This document shows positions 52,001 through 64,000 of a stretch of DNA of 64,000 bases, one piece after another. Within the stretch, counting starts at the first letter, position 1. Each line of letters starts with the position of its first letter. Source of the stretch: Quillaja saponaria (lineage: Eukaryota; Streptophyta; Magnoliopsida; Fabales; Quillajaceae); assembly GCA_029379385.1 (NCBI GenBank), contig CM055610.1:19369422-19433421 (forward strand), read 5' to 3'. The notes below the pieces were generated by a model. It saw only the letters and a program-made list of their open reading frames with translations. It was not told where the DNA came from and made no database searches. Position numbers and translations under genes: made by a program.

Positions 52001-55000
52001 GAAATGGCATAGGAAACAATAGAGCATCATCATTATTAGTAATAGGTGTCAGCTTTAAGCATATTAAAAGAAAAATGTAAGAGATAATACAAACCTACTT
52101 TTAGCCCTGAAAACTAAATCATAAAATAAATAAACTAGCAAAATCGAATGAAGGAGTCATGTTACAGAAAATACATACAGAAAATATAATAAGCAAAGAA
52201 AAAAGCCAATCACCAGAACTAAGTGGTACATGCTTTTCCTTAAACATCCTCCGTAGCAACTCCCTCCTTTGAGCAGGACCCTCACTCTCAACTCCAGAGT
52301 TGTGTAATAAGCTATATGTCATTCCCACATTCATGATGCTACAAACTTCTTGGTAATCTTTCCGAATTTTCAGCTGTTCTTCTATGATTTCCACCCCAGT
52401 AAACGCATCCACAAGATTCAAAAGATAGGAGCAGCCCGTTATATCTTCCTCTTCAGTAGCAGGTGGTTCAAAAATTGATTTTGCTAGCAAGGCAATCAGA
52501 TTATCTGTTGGGGAAAAACCATTTCCAGCCAACCAGGATATGATTGTTACCGCAGCCTGGGTTTTGACACTCACATACTGCTTTGCAGAAATAAACTTCT
52601 TACTATGTTCTGCTCTTTTACTCAATTCAAGCAACCAAGGAAGTTGTAAAGCAGCAAAAGACAGAATTTTCCCATTGTCACTCAAAACAGATTCCCAATC
52701 TGTTCCATCCTCAACAGGCAAGGTTCTAGCAACATCGGAAAGTATGTTTTTGATTTTATTGAGATGAAGTTGCTGATCATCAATGCTAACACCTTTAAAC
52801 ACTTCAAAGCAACCCTTTAGGTCTACTATATCTTGAATACTCTGTTCTGGATGAGAGATAATAGAGGAACCCTGAATAGAAAAGTTGGGAGAATTTGTAC
52901 CAGTTGAAATTATTAATGTCTCGCACTGACCTTGCAAATCTAGGTCTTTCCATGCATGGAGCAACTCACCAATGGATTCCTCGTCACAATGACTCAAAGC
53001 AAAACCCAGTAGCTGCTTTCGAGAGCTTATATCCATGTTTTCAAGGGCAGGACCCCTTGCAATTGCAGCACATAAATCCCAAATCAGGCCATGTCCTTTT
53101 TTAGCCAAAACAAGACAAAGATCAAATGCCAATTGCAGATCACCAGCAACTGCAGCTTCTCTTGCAATAGCTTCCTCCACAGCTGATATGTGTTCTGGAG
53201 ACCTCAATCCAAGAAGCTTACCAACCTCAATAAGTTCATCAACATGTAAATATGCTCCAGTCTGACTTGTAATTGCCATTTTCACAATTTCCATAGGATC
53301 TTTTATTTGCCTGAACTGCATGGGCAGAATAGTCACTCCAAGATTAGGAAGTTTAACTGTCAGTGCATCAATAATATCTGCCTCTGCCTTCACATTTCCG
53401 CTACTTTGATATAAATTCAGACACTCTTTAGCCTTCCAGATCTGGAGCAATTTGTAACAATGCAATTAATCAATTGTGACTTCTTTTTTTGGTAATAATC
53501 AATTGTGACTTCACCAGTAGGTTAACATGCAAAAGAGCTGCTTTTAGACAATATAAAGAGCTTCTTTTTAAACCGAAAAAACAGGAAAAAAAGAGCTGCT
53601 TTAGAACAATCCAAAACTTGATTTGGTTAAGAACTTTTTAAAAATTGAGCTGTTTGGACATAAACCTGTTTTATCAAGCACCATTGTTGGGTGTAAAACA
53701 GTAAATTTCCCATGGCATCTGTTGATTGCTATGTGAATTAAGCGAAAACTACATGTGAATAAAAAAGAGAAGACTAAATGCGAATTAAGCATTCCAAATG
53801 TGTCATTTTTGCAAACAGACCCCGATGTATTTTGCTTTCGGAAATTAATCTCCTCAATTTTGAATTGTTTAACTTAACACTTCCATCCTTATCCAGTTAG
53901 GCAGTTACTATGATGTCAGAAAATGCCAAGCATGTGATCACTAGATCATGTCAAAGTTACTTCAAATATGTCAAAAGACCTGAGATAAAGAAGAAATTGA
54001 AGAAAATAAACAAAGGTATTCAATGTATGCGAACCATTGGTGTTTCCTCCTCATCAGATTCTCAGATTTCTCTTCTACAAAAGCAAACCCTCTTTGCTGA
54101 TATTTTCAGGCTTGTAAATAATACATAAAAATGATGACGAAAACACATTGATATGAAAAGATAGGGAGGGGTGGGCATGGAAAGAAAATGGATATTGACA
54201 AATCACTCACAAAATGTAGTGTGACACGATAAGTGAACGTAATGAAACATAAGACACCTGAAGAAATCAAGAAACAATGTGACAAGACCTGAAAAAGTGG
54301 ACATGTCATTTATGGGAAAAGCATGAATAGAACCACCATACTCCACATCATCTGGATAATGAACAAGGGTCATTAACATGTTTACATTATTGTCTGGTAA
54401 TTTTCTGGTTTACGATGGATACAAATAAGCTTACAAATGGATGTGTTGTCCTTGCTCATGTTAATCCTTAATACGAAGCCTTCTATATTTTGGTAATACT
54501 CAACTCGACCAAACCTTAAATCCTAAACTAGTTAGAGTCGGCTATATGATCCTTTTCCGTCATTTGCCTTGATTTAAGGCATAGTTTTCAGTAATGCCTA
54601 GAGCGCTCATATCTTTCTTAATGACTGTCCCCCATATAAATTTCGGTCTCCCTATACCTCGCCTAACTCCTACCACTTGCACCAAGTCACATTTCTTAAT
54701 TACAGCATCCACTGGCCTACATTGAATAAGCCAAACCAACATAAGCGGTTCTCCCATATTTTCTCTTCGATGGGTGCTACCTCAACCTCTGTAAATTTTC
54801 TTTTGTTTTTGTTCTTTGCTATATTGAACATATTTTTCGTGTTTGTTTTTTCTGTTTAGTTTTTTTTGACAAATTAGTGATCTACTGATAGGTAAAAGAT
54901 TAATATTCTGTTCGTTTTCATAAATGGATGTCAACAGGAAGTTTTACCTGTAAAAATTCAGAATATATAAAAGTTGCTCTACTATACCTCTTCCAGCTCA

Positions 55001-58000
55001 CATCATGTTTCTTCTCATATAAATGACACATTTTGTAGAGTGAAACAACGGAAAAGAATCATAAATATATTTTACTACATGGCATAGACAATCACATGAG
55101 TTGTTCGAACACTTACTTCAGGAGAATCAACACTTGATGCCGAGAAAAAATACTCTCTTGCAGCTTGAATGACAAGAGTTTCTGCCTTCTCTGATGCCAA
55201 AGCAACAGAACTTGTACCTTTCAAGTAATTTCTTGCAAGAGAAAACTTCCCAGCCTTTAGCAGTCCTCTGCAGAACTCAGTCAACATATATTCCAGATCT
55301 AGAAAATAAAATGCCTTTTCCCTTAAGCACTGCAAATCATGCCACATGTTGGCCCATTCACTATCTGATCGGCCAGGCTGACGGCGAATAAATTTTGAAA
55401 GAATAAGGCGAAGAATCTGTTTTACACCTTTTCCATCTGAATGAGACTCCAGAAAAAAGTTCAATGGCTTTGGGACCTGAATATATTGACAAATTTATTA
55501 AATGGATGAATACTTATTAAAAGATGACGGAAAGATCCTCAAGAGGAAGAAACATGTATTGAAAGTGTATGAATCTTCCATTTATATTATATTTATTAAG
55601 GGGGAAGGGAACCAAAGGGGGTTTCTTGCTTTTATAATAGAATAGAAATATAGAAGATACTTAAATTATTCAAACTACAAACTATAAAATTTTGTTATTC
55701 CAAAAAATATTTCATGTCTCAATCATGCTTCCCCACATTATACTCAAATTTAAAGTCCAATTAAACTTCCCAGGAAGAACTAAAAAAATGCAATTATCTG
55801 TTATCTGATAAAATAGGATACGGTTAGTTTTATTTCATTGTAATAAATGAGCAACTGCCTGTCCATGCCCATTAGGATTTCCGAAGATCCCTTCCCCAGC
55901 AAACTGTTGACCACAAGGCTGTGCTTAACAATCAGATAGCAGCCTTCCCAAGATATTTTGTTAAGTGGAAGGAATATTCCTAATTGATTCCAGAAGAGGA
56001 GCTTCAAAGACTTGGTCCTGATCTTGCTACCAATCTTCCAAATTTCTGGAGGCATGTTGTCCTCTCAGCAGGGTAATTTGATCATTCACAATCAAGCAAA
56101 GGATTGCACCTTTTGTAGAAAGATTATTTTTCTTTCCTTAGAAAGAGATGATGTAATTTTGGGATTTAGCTTGGCTTGAGTTTGGGAACTCCCTTTTCAT
56201 TGTAATACAAATATCTCGTGCAATGCCTTGTGTAAAGGCTCTTTTACAAACTAGGAGATTCATCTTTGATATTGAAATAACATTTCAGAATTGTTGTTTT
56301 TTATTTGATGGACACAATAGACAGATGGGGATTTCAACCAAGAACCTCCCACGTTGGAGTGTTCCTGAACCACCAAACCATTGCCGAAGTGGCATGTTAT
56401 CGCTACATTTTATCTTTCTATTCCTTCTCTCTTCCTTCAATAGTCTTTCCTAGTTCCCTCTGAATCACTCCATCCTATATCGTTTTAATAGATCATACCA
56501 CCCAATAATTGGTCATTATGCAGAAGATACCAACCTGATAGAATGCCAAAAGCCTCCCTGTTTCAATATGGCCTTCTGCAACTCTAAGTCTTCTCTCAAG
56601 GTTCTCAGTACATATTTCACCATCTGTACAAGTCAGACATTTTTTTGTGATGCTCAACAACAAGCCAGTACCAAATACAAACATATCAATCTTATAAGCC
56701 AAAATTTGCACACCACAAAGTAACACGTGTGCACATACATGTTTATAATATGCATACAGAACTAACAAATACATTTTGATACAATAGTGAAGTTGTCCAG
56801 TTCAAATTTTATGCACATCCTAATGAACCAATATGGAATAACAAGAAAATAGGCATACTGTAGTCAAGTATAACAATAATGACCTGCAACCAATATTGAA
56901 TAGCCTCCTATTTAGATAATCATCTAAGCCCAACAACCAAAAAGAGACAAGATATCCACACACCAGCAATCCATTGAGCTAATAGCCCCAAATCCCACAT
57001 AACAAGTGGGGGTCACAGTTTCAGATCAGGGAAATTGTCTTAAATTTTCTTTTCTGCTTTCATTGGGGGAGAGGGAGGGGGGAGTGGACCGTTGCACACT
57101 TGTGGAGGACAAGGGGATTTCTAAGGAACGCGAAAAAGAAAATGAACAGCAACCAATTTTGAATAGCCTCTACTGAAACAATCTTCCAAGCTAGACAACC
57201 AAAAGAAGAAAAACAGAATAGAAATCCGCATGCCAATGGACCAATACACTGTAGCCCAACCTCCCATCACAGGAACCATACTAATTAACCAAACCTTTCT
57301 CACCCTCTTGAATCGCTTTGCCATTGCAACACAATGCAGAAGCATAACATTTTCCAAAATGATAAAGGTCACCTAAATAGAAAGTCCTTATTCCAACAGA
57401 AATAATCTCTGGCCATCAAATTATTGTGTTACTTGTTTCTTTTCTTGCCATCACAAAACTGTAGATTGCAAAAAAGAGTTCGCTGCCTGATTCATGATAC
57501 ATTATGATTGTATCCAGCTACTATATGATGTTTTCCGTCTATAGTTTTCCAAAGTTGTGCACAACTGACCCTTCAATGAATGTCAATATAGACAAACAAA
57601 GAACTAAAAAAGGAGCAAGATTCAGACATGTCAGACGAATCAGATATAGAATATTTTACAATTGATAAATGACAGAAATTAAATGGAAAAATCTAACTTC
57701 ACATTAAAGTTACGAGATTTAATGGAAATTTCTGCAACAAAATTGACATCAACTTGGGCAAGTAACAAAGAAAAAATAATGATAAGGGAAATTAAAAGTA
57801 AATTATTGAAATTCTAAATGAAACTTTTGGAGTATCCATAACAGACTGCAATGTTATAGCATCATGGTAGTACAAATAATATTACACACAAACTAGTGCT
57901 ATTATCATATACATAATAACCTTGTCGTTTTTATAACCACATGATGATGGCTTCAACCAATGGAATATAGTTGTTTATACAAATAGCATTTAGTTCATAT

Positions 58001-61000
58001 CACATGATGCTCATTGCTAACCGTCAAACCATTATGAAAATTATAAAAACTCAACACAAAATAAGACCAGAATTTACGTAAAGCGGAAATCACCTTGCAG
58101 TTTTGGAAGCTTAGATAATATGGCTGTCATGGTACTCCATCTATCTGTAGCTGTGCATGAATATATGCACTCCAGAGCACAATCTACAGCTTCAACCTCA
58201 TCTCTGAAATACAAATCACATTGGAAGTCTCTGCACACTTCCTCAACAACAACCAAGCATATATCCAATTTATTCTCCAATGCAACTTCCTTCAGCCATC
58301 TCACTAGAAAGGACTCCTCCTCGTCATGCTTTGGGGATAGAGCGTTGTCTTTACCAACCAAGGACGTTTTGTGACGCCTATTTTGCATAAATGGGACTGC
58401 TTTATCACGTAATCTTTCAACCACATTTTCCATTTTAACACCCTGAAGCATGATTTTAAATTTTTCATAGTCAGCTAATCCTTCCCATGTGACAAGACTC
58501 ATACTGATACTTAATCCGCCACCACTGTCATCAGAATAAATAATTTGATGCAAGTATGTGACATCCTCATGGAAGTACTGCAGCTCAGTGATACCTTTGC
58601 GTATGGCAAAGTCAAGCAAGTGGAGGCAATTATCTAGCTGCCCACTAAAACTATCTATAGCTCTAGTTCTATCTTTGTACCAATTTGAAAGTTCATCAGT
58701 TGATGGCCACAAAAATCCAAGGCACTGCTTGACAATGGGTTCAGTTCTCATCTGGATACCAATGTCGTGATCTTGGGATAGCCCTTTAATAACATGAATT
58801 GTCTCGTCACATTCAACCCAATCATCTTCCCTCACAGCAGTACTAGAAGGAGGAGACCTACCAGGAAGAAGCTGCCCATATGTTTGCACAGGTACTGTCT
58901 CTGGGATAGCAGCTAAAATCTCCAACATAAAAGGAGTCAGAGAATATGGATGACGCTTGAACAGAAGATTTAAGGCACCAATTTTTCCACTTTCAGCAAG
59001 ATTTACAGCAGCTTCATTAAGTGGCATGACACGGAATTTGCGGTATTCCTGCACAGAAAACCTGCACAAGACTATGTCAATAAACTGTGAGTCAGTAGAA
59101 ACCATCAGAGAAAACGAGTATTCAGAATAGTCAAGATGAAAAAACCTAACCCTAATTTAACCAAAAAAAAAAAACTGTCTAGAACTCTAAACTGTGATGA
59201 TCAATATTGGTAATAATCATAAAGGCATAAATATATGGAAAAAAATCAGAAAAGTCCATAAAAAGAGATGATTTGTAGTCAAATTTTCATATCCTAAGAT
59301 TAACAGATTTTTTATGTTCACCGAGGAAACTAATAATATTACACCTAACAAACCTAAAATTTTCCCATCAATCTTGCTTTTCTTTTTTCTTTCAAATACT
59401 GATGAAGTCATCAAACTCCTTGAACAATCTATATACCAAAATATCAAATTGGCAATCAATATATTGCTGAATAACAATACAAAGACTCAGATAAGTTATG
59501 ATGAATTTCATAAAAATAATAGGGGACGAGGAATAATACCAAAAGCATACAAAAAAAATTTAAATATGATTAAACAATGGTGTTTTAGGTCAGACACAGT
59601 AAAGTATAAAACTAGTTGATCATTTAAAAAGATAGATATAGCTTCCAAGGATACCTGCCCATATTTATGCCCAGATATGTTTCCAGCCTATCTCTGAAAT
59701 GCAATAACTTAACTCTAGCAATGCGGCAATCCCATATTAGGCTACTAGTATGATCTTCTACTTCAGAAAACCGTTGCTGATCAGTGATACGAAGACCATA
59801 CGCGAGCAAAGCCCTCTCAGCGTCTTCTGTTGCTCCAACTCTTTCAACACATTCAGAAAGTACAAAAGCTTGATCCTTAATATTTGACAAGAACATATTT
59901 ATATCATTTATTCCCTGATTAGAATGCAACCACTGTGACTTCAGAACTTCATTTTTATCCAATCCATGACAGTCAGCAAAGCCCAAAGCTTCCTCAAACT
60001 TCTTATTGCTAATTAGTATGTTATACATTTCAGGTATAGATCTTTCAGAAAAAGTAATCAGGTTCCAGTGCAATCTACAAAGGTCAAATTGGTTAAACCT
60101 GTCTTCAGTGATAAACTCTATATCACAAGACTTGTCTGTTGCCCCATCATTAGATGGATTATATACATCCCGAGATCTACTCTCTAAAAGAAAAAGGGAT
60201 CCTTCAAATTTCTGTGCTCTTTCCAGAACAGGCAGAGAATATGCAGGATTATCTTCCTGTACTTTTATACCATTAGGGATATCAACCATGGTAACTACGC
60301 CACTTTGCTTTACAAGTGTGAGGACATGGTCAGACCACCAAGTAAAGTCCATGATATCTTCTAAAAAGCCCTTCTCTCCATTCAATAAATTAAGGGTCAA
60401 TAGTGAGCCATATCTCCCTGCAGAGGCAAACCTTGACAGCACAAAGCTCTCTTTATCCAGCGTAAAAATCTGCAAGCTACCTGTCACATCCAGAGTAGCA
60501 ACAAAAGTGCCTTCTGGGGACATTAGCACCTTTGGATATGTTACCCGACCGCTATAACCTTTAGGTTTTAGATATATTCCCTCAGCCTGAATAGTGCATA
60601 ACTGTTCCAAACTTGTGTTTGCATTTCTACGCCAGAGAGAAAGATGGGAAGATCCTGCAAAAATATAAACAATTTAAGGAGCTAGGTATATATGATAAAC
60701 ATATGACTTGAACACTTATATTAGTCACTGAAAGATATCCCTTGTCTCACTTGTAAGGTTGATTTCCTCCATTAAGTACTTCAAATTCTCAATTGCAATT
60801 GATTAAGTCCCTCCATTAATTAGCTTAGCAGAATCTTCAATGGACTTGCAGACATAACTAATGAACTGTCAGCTGATAAATGCTGACATGATTAAATGGT
60901 GCAGAAGAGAATGAAGTAGTTAAATTGATTTAATTCTACCATGATTTTTTATTTATCCCTCTCACCCTCACCTCTTTTCTTCATTGCCTCTCGCTGCTAT

Positions 61001-63437
61001 CCTTATTCCACTTTTGAGGTGTTGGTAAATTCTTTGGACTCACCAAGGAAAAGAGAAATACTATAAACAATTTTATTAAGTCCCAAAAACTGATCTCTAA
61101 ACGACTGAAAAACCACTACAAATGTATAGGGCTGGACTACTAAGTCGTAACCATAATACTTGCCAAAAGTAGGATATGAGAATATTTCTTTCTTGCAACG
61201 AAAGAAAGATTATTCTGGAGACTCTAGACTAGTAACTAAGAAGAACAAAATAGGAAAGTAACCAAACATGAAATAGGGAATAATCCTGAAGATAAATATG
61301 ATAGAAAATCTGCCTAGAAGATTATACACCTCTTGTCCTACATCAGGTTGTTATAAAAACATAATAAAAAACCTATATCTTTTCCCCCAAGGTTCCCCAA
61401 CAAAGAATGGAAAACGAAGCCAAAGACACCAGGAACCAGATTTTATCCATCCACTATCACCGTCACCACTTACATGAAGCACAGGTGATTTATGTACAAG
61501 ACAAGATGTTAAACTTGGATTACCAGAAATTGGAATCTATCCAGTAAGACCATCTGTCCCAGTGCAAGAAACAAGAACATTCACTCATTCTGCTTAAGTG
61601 TCTTGGACCAGAGCTCATTTGGTCTGCCTGATAATGAAGCAGCAAACAGTGCCGGTTTGATTCCAGTTACAACAATTCTAAAATCAATTGTGGTTGTGTA
61701 GAATGAGCAAGGGATCGGACATAAGCCTTGTTAGAATCACATTCAATCAAACAGAAATAGGCGCAAGTTGCTGGCATGAAATTTAAAATGGAGTCCTGGA
61801 TCTGAAATCTTGCACAGCCATATAGGATGAGGAGGAGGGGAGAGGCATATAAAGTTCTTCCCTTCTTCCAGTGCCATCTTACATTTTCTTTATTTTTCTG
61901 CATCTAATGGTGTGTTTGGTCCGATTTCTTTGCTTTTGTTTTAATAATTATCCGTGTCTGCACTTAACGGCCATTATAGCATATAACAGACAATGCCAAA
62001 AATTCTGTGAAGGTTATGTTCAGAGATGTAAGGGAGGCACTTGATTAATTGGAATTAAAACTGTTGTAGTACTTAATTTATAAAATTGATCTTAGAAGGA
62101 CCCAATCGAGAAAAAAGGTTATCTTTTGAGGATCAGAGTAGGTGTTTAGTCCTGATTTAATAATTATTTGAAATATTTTCCATGTTTCAAGAAAGATACT
62201 TAGATCTCATAGCAGAAACCTTGGCAACATTTCACAAGAGAATACACAAGGACAACCACCTTAAACTAAACCAATAAAAAAATATGAGATTCAAGGTTTA
62301 GCATATGGGATTTGTACTCAAATGTGTATGGCCCATCATGATGCCCACACTGGAAAGTTGTCTATGTGAAGTGATCTAATGATCATAGAGCAAAGTATGA
62401 CTTCGTCATATAAATGTCGTTATTTTCAAATTTCCCAGAATTAGCATTATACTATGTAGATAAACTACGCCCTAAACTTTTTTCAATTTAGAAAATCAAA
62501 ATAGTTTCCACATAAACAGAACAGTTAAAAGAGTGTTCCTGGATCATAGTGGAACTTCAGTTCCTCAACAAATTTTTGAGTCTGCCCACAGCAATTTTCT
62601 ATTTAAATAATAACAAATGAATTTTTGATTTGCTTTTTCTTTTGGAAAAAAAGTATTAATAAAATGAGTTAGTTAGTAGTTGATTTGTGGCATTAACAAA
62701 AATCATAAGTCTTACATCATTCAGATTATTTACCATGCAGAGTACGGAGATTTTATTCTAAGTGCCAAATTGATACTCCCAAGTAAACAGAGTTGACTTC
62801 TATCGAATAAAATACTCAAGAAATTCCAGAAATCACTAGAGACCGCATGGAAAAGTAGGAGAAAATAAACCAAGAACATACCACAGTTCCTACTTGAGGT
62901 TAGTGAGCTGATGGGACCACTAACAACAACAAAGAGGTATAGTTCCGGATGGTAGTCAAAGGATAACACATTGTTAGGGAACTCCCTCTTGAGACTGAGG
63001 ACATTCTCCAAGATACGCATAGGGGAGATAGAGGCCCTTGACTCATAACTGATCTCAATTTGTTGAAGCGAACCATCTGATGTAACAATGGTGAAGGTAC
63101 ACCTGGAAACAATTTGAATGCCTAATTAATGAAACCATAACCTTGAGCAATGGATTCGTGATAAAGAAAAAAACTTGTCGCTAAATTTTCTTCTATCTTT
63201 CAATGCAAAGATGGGGACAGAGAAAAGATACTTACGTGCCAAATTCTTGCAGATCAGAATTATCCTCTGCAAGCAGGCCTACTATTGGCAGAGGGATTTT
63301 CAAATGCTTCCTTATAATTTTTGTTATCACTTCACCAAAGATGTTGATAAAATACAAAGTACCACTGTCATCAACAACTCCAAGAATATCATGACTTTCT
63401 GACCAAGTTCCTATATTAAATGTGGCTGGCCCTTGAC
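49025..63437 (-). CDS. MIP2: MIP2 (MAG2-interacting protein 2; NBAS/Sec39-like), N-terminus beyond window
   Basis: Large subunit of the plant Dsl1/NRZ-like tethering complex (with MAG2/RINT1 and ZW10 types), which captures Golgi-derived COPI vesicles at the ER. Nine coding exons in gene order: 63437-63236, 63102-62882, 60654-59655, 59061-58094, 56623-56535, 55476-55117, 53441-52214, 51990-51725 and 51625-49025. All phases agree, giving about 2310 residues. The remembered Arabidopsis protein is near 2,376, so a short N-terminus is missing past 64000. The first part is a beta-propeller (VLMSPEGTFVATLDVTGSLQ). The Sec39 region follows, with FNQFDLCRLHWNLITFSERS, MGRFSVQEYRKFRVMPLNEA and ESGKIGALNLLFKRHPYSL. 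The C-terminal exon of 2.6 kb is alpha-helical in character and intron-free. For the 59061 exon, the upstream of two nearby AG sites was chosen because only it keeps frame. Several introns hold transposon debris. Confidence 0.93.
54495..54785 (-). mobile_element. 5'-truncated RTE-type LINE relic in a MIP2 intron
   Basis: On the minus strand, VAPIEEKIWENRLCWFG is followed, after a frameshift, by RPVDAVIKKCDLVQV, GVRRGIGRPKFIW and ALGITENYALNQGK. This is the conserved C-terminal stretch of plant RTE-type LINE polyproteins (family pattern R-E-N-R-L-R-W-F-G ... R-G-R-P-K-x-T-W). The non-coding tail ATATAGCCGACTCTAACTAG follows directly. One frame change shows that it is dead. Confidence 0.7.
55855..56065 (+). 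pseudogene. Decayed Ty3/gypsy chromodomain fragment in a MIP2 intron
   Basis: One plus-strand frame reads VDHKAVLNNQIAAFPRYFVK, then WKEYS, a stop, and IPEEELQRLGPDLATNLP. The order Y-x-V-K-W-K-x-Y-S ... P-E-E-E-L-Q-R-L-x-P-D-L is that of the chromodomain-like end of gypsy polyproteins. Two in-frame stops (one before, one inside) make it a relic, opposite in direction to MIP2. Confidence 0.55.
56321..56390. repeat. Dispersed repeat with a B-box-like core, copy 2
   Basis: GATGGGGATTTCAACCAAGA, then ACCTCCCACGTTGGAGTG and TTCCTGAACCACCAAACCA, match the order of the segment at 1561-1620 with substitutions. In a MIP2 intron. Confidence 0.45.
60655..62881. other. Largest MIP2 intron in the window
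   Basis: A 2.2-kb intron flanked by in-phase exons. The sequence is moderately AT-rich. I found no coding exon, clear transposon ends or tandem repeat inside. A minus-strand frame at 61667-61903 shows no recognisable domain. Confidence 0.5.
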
Positions 63438-63593
63438 CTAATGCACAAAACACAAATCATCAGCAAATTCAGTGCAAATTAACAAGCAAAGCAATCAGGA
63501 AAGGATGATTTTAGCTCATCAACTCCCTATTGATATTATTAGCACATCATATCACTAAAATTTGTCAATAAACTTTTTCAATTTGAGTTCTTA

Positions 63594-63650
63594 CAAGCTG
63601 ACCCCAACTAATTTGGGTTTGAAGGTTTAGTTGAGTTGAGTTCTTACAAG
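63594..63650 (+). mobile_element. Solo RTE-like LINE tail in a MIP2 intron
   Basis: GCTGACCCCAACTAATTTGG, then GTTTGAAGGTTTAGTTGAGT and TGAGTTC. It is the same tail as at 45985 and at the end of the 54495-54785 relic, on the plus strand. No coding part remains. Confidence 0.6.
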
Positions 63651-64000
63651 CATGTATGGTAAATTGGTAAATATTCTATAAAGTACTCCTCCTAATTTTA
63701 CTTTCCCAACTACAATATTTGGTTGCCAGTTAGCCTACTTTTCACATCTGTGTAGACTTTTAAACAGAAGAATCCATTGAGTGATAACACATGCAAAAAT
63801 GAGGAGGAAGGTCTGAACTCTGACTACAAATCTACAAGTGCTTCAGAGACTAATTCATCACTAGCTCAATTTTCAATTGACTCTATGAAAGAGCCCTTGC
63901 GTTATCTCTTCAAATGTTTAAATCTCATTAATGCACTATAGAAAAAACTTGAGCAGAGCATACATTCTTATATAAGCCATGCACTACATGTTCCGAACTA

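Noticed and set aside
59041..59061. Downstream AG at 59050-59049 as the MIP2 acceptor
   Set aside because: It would put the following EYRKFRV segment out of frame with the preceding exon. The AG at 59063-59062 keeps frame and gives MGRFSVQEYRKFR.

Overview
This window is nuclear DNA from a flowering plant, almost certainly a eudicot. It is AT-rich, with long AT-rich intergenic stretches. The genes are split by GT-AG introns, and the proteins belong to plant families: a yellow-stripe-like transporter, a chloroplast rhodanese, a plant BCS1-type ATPase and MIP2. I cannot name the species. I saw no bacterial operons, CRISPR array, rRNA or tRNA. All exon models were made by hand from GT-AG sites, reading-frame phase and remembered family sequences. 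Statements about Arabidopsis gene order are also from memory.

Layout: (1) 820-3610 (-), cytochrome b5. (2) 3829-7490, AT-rich DNA with a decayed RNase H domain and two tandem repeats. (3) 7822-10698 (-), a YSL1/2/3-type metal-nicotianamine transporter with an apparent one-base frameshift. (4) 11500-14600, AT-rich DNA with two more tandem repeats. (5) 14897-18836 (+), an MSP1/ATAD1-type AAA ATPase. (6) 22188-23663 (+), an intronless BCS1-like AAA ATPase. (7) 25430-30968 (+), VPS26 of the retromer, whose first coding exon is only the ATG. (8) 34578-36253 (-), a plastid rhodanese (STR14 type). (9) 39768-44263 (+), an MFS carrier of the MOT2/MFSD5 type. (10) 45601-47833 (-), a small F-box protein. 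(11) 49025 to beyond 63437 (-), the large MIP2/NBAS-like tethering protein, whose N-terminus lies past the window edge.

The genes do not form one pathway. VPS26 (endosome retrieval) and MIP2 (Golgi-to-ER tethering) are both trafficking factors. MSP1 and cytochrome b5 both concern tail-anchored proteins, one as a membrane-protein extractor and the other as a tail-anchored protein. The order cytochrome b5 - YSL - MSP1 - VPS26 - rhodanese - MFS appears to merge two Arabidopsis blocks (At5g53530-53560 and At4g27680-27720), so the window seems to keep an ancestral order.

I found no convincing new biological system. The best leads are the YSL frameshift, the merged synteny, the ATG-only VPS26 exon, the intronless ATPase between two syntenic genes, and a set of decayed transposons (RTE LINE tails, a gypsy chromodomain relic, a hAT-like element) lying mostly in introns.
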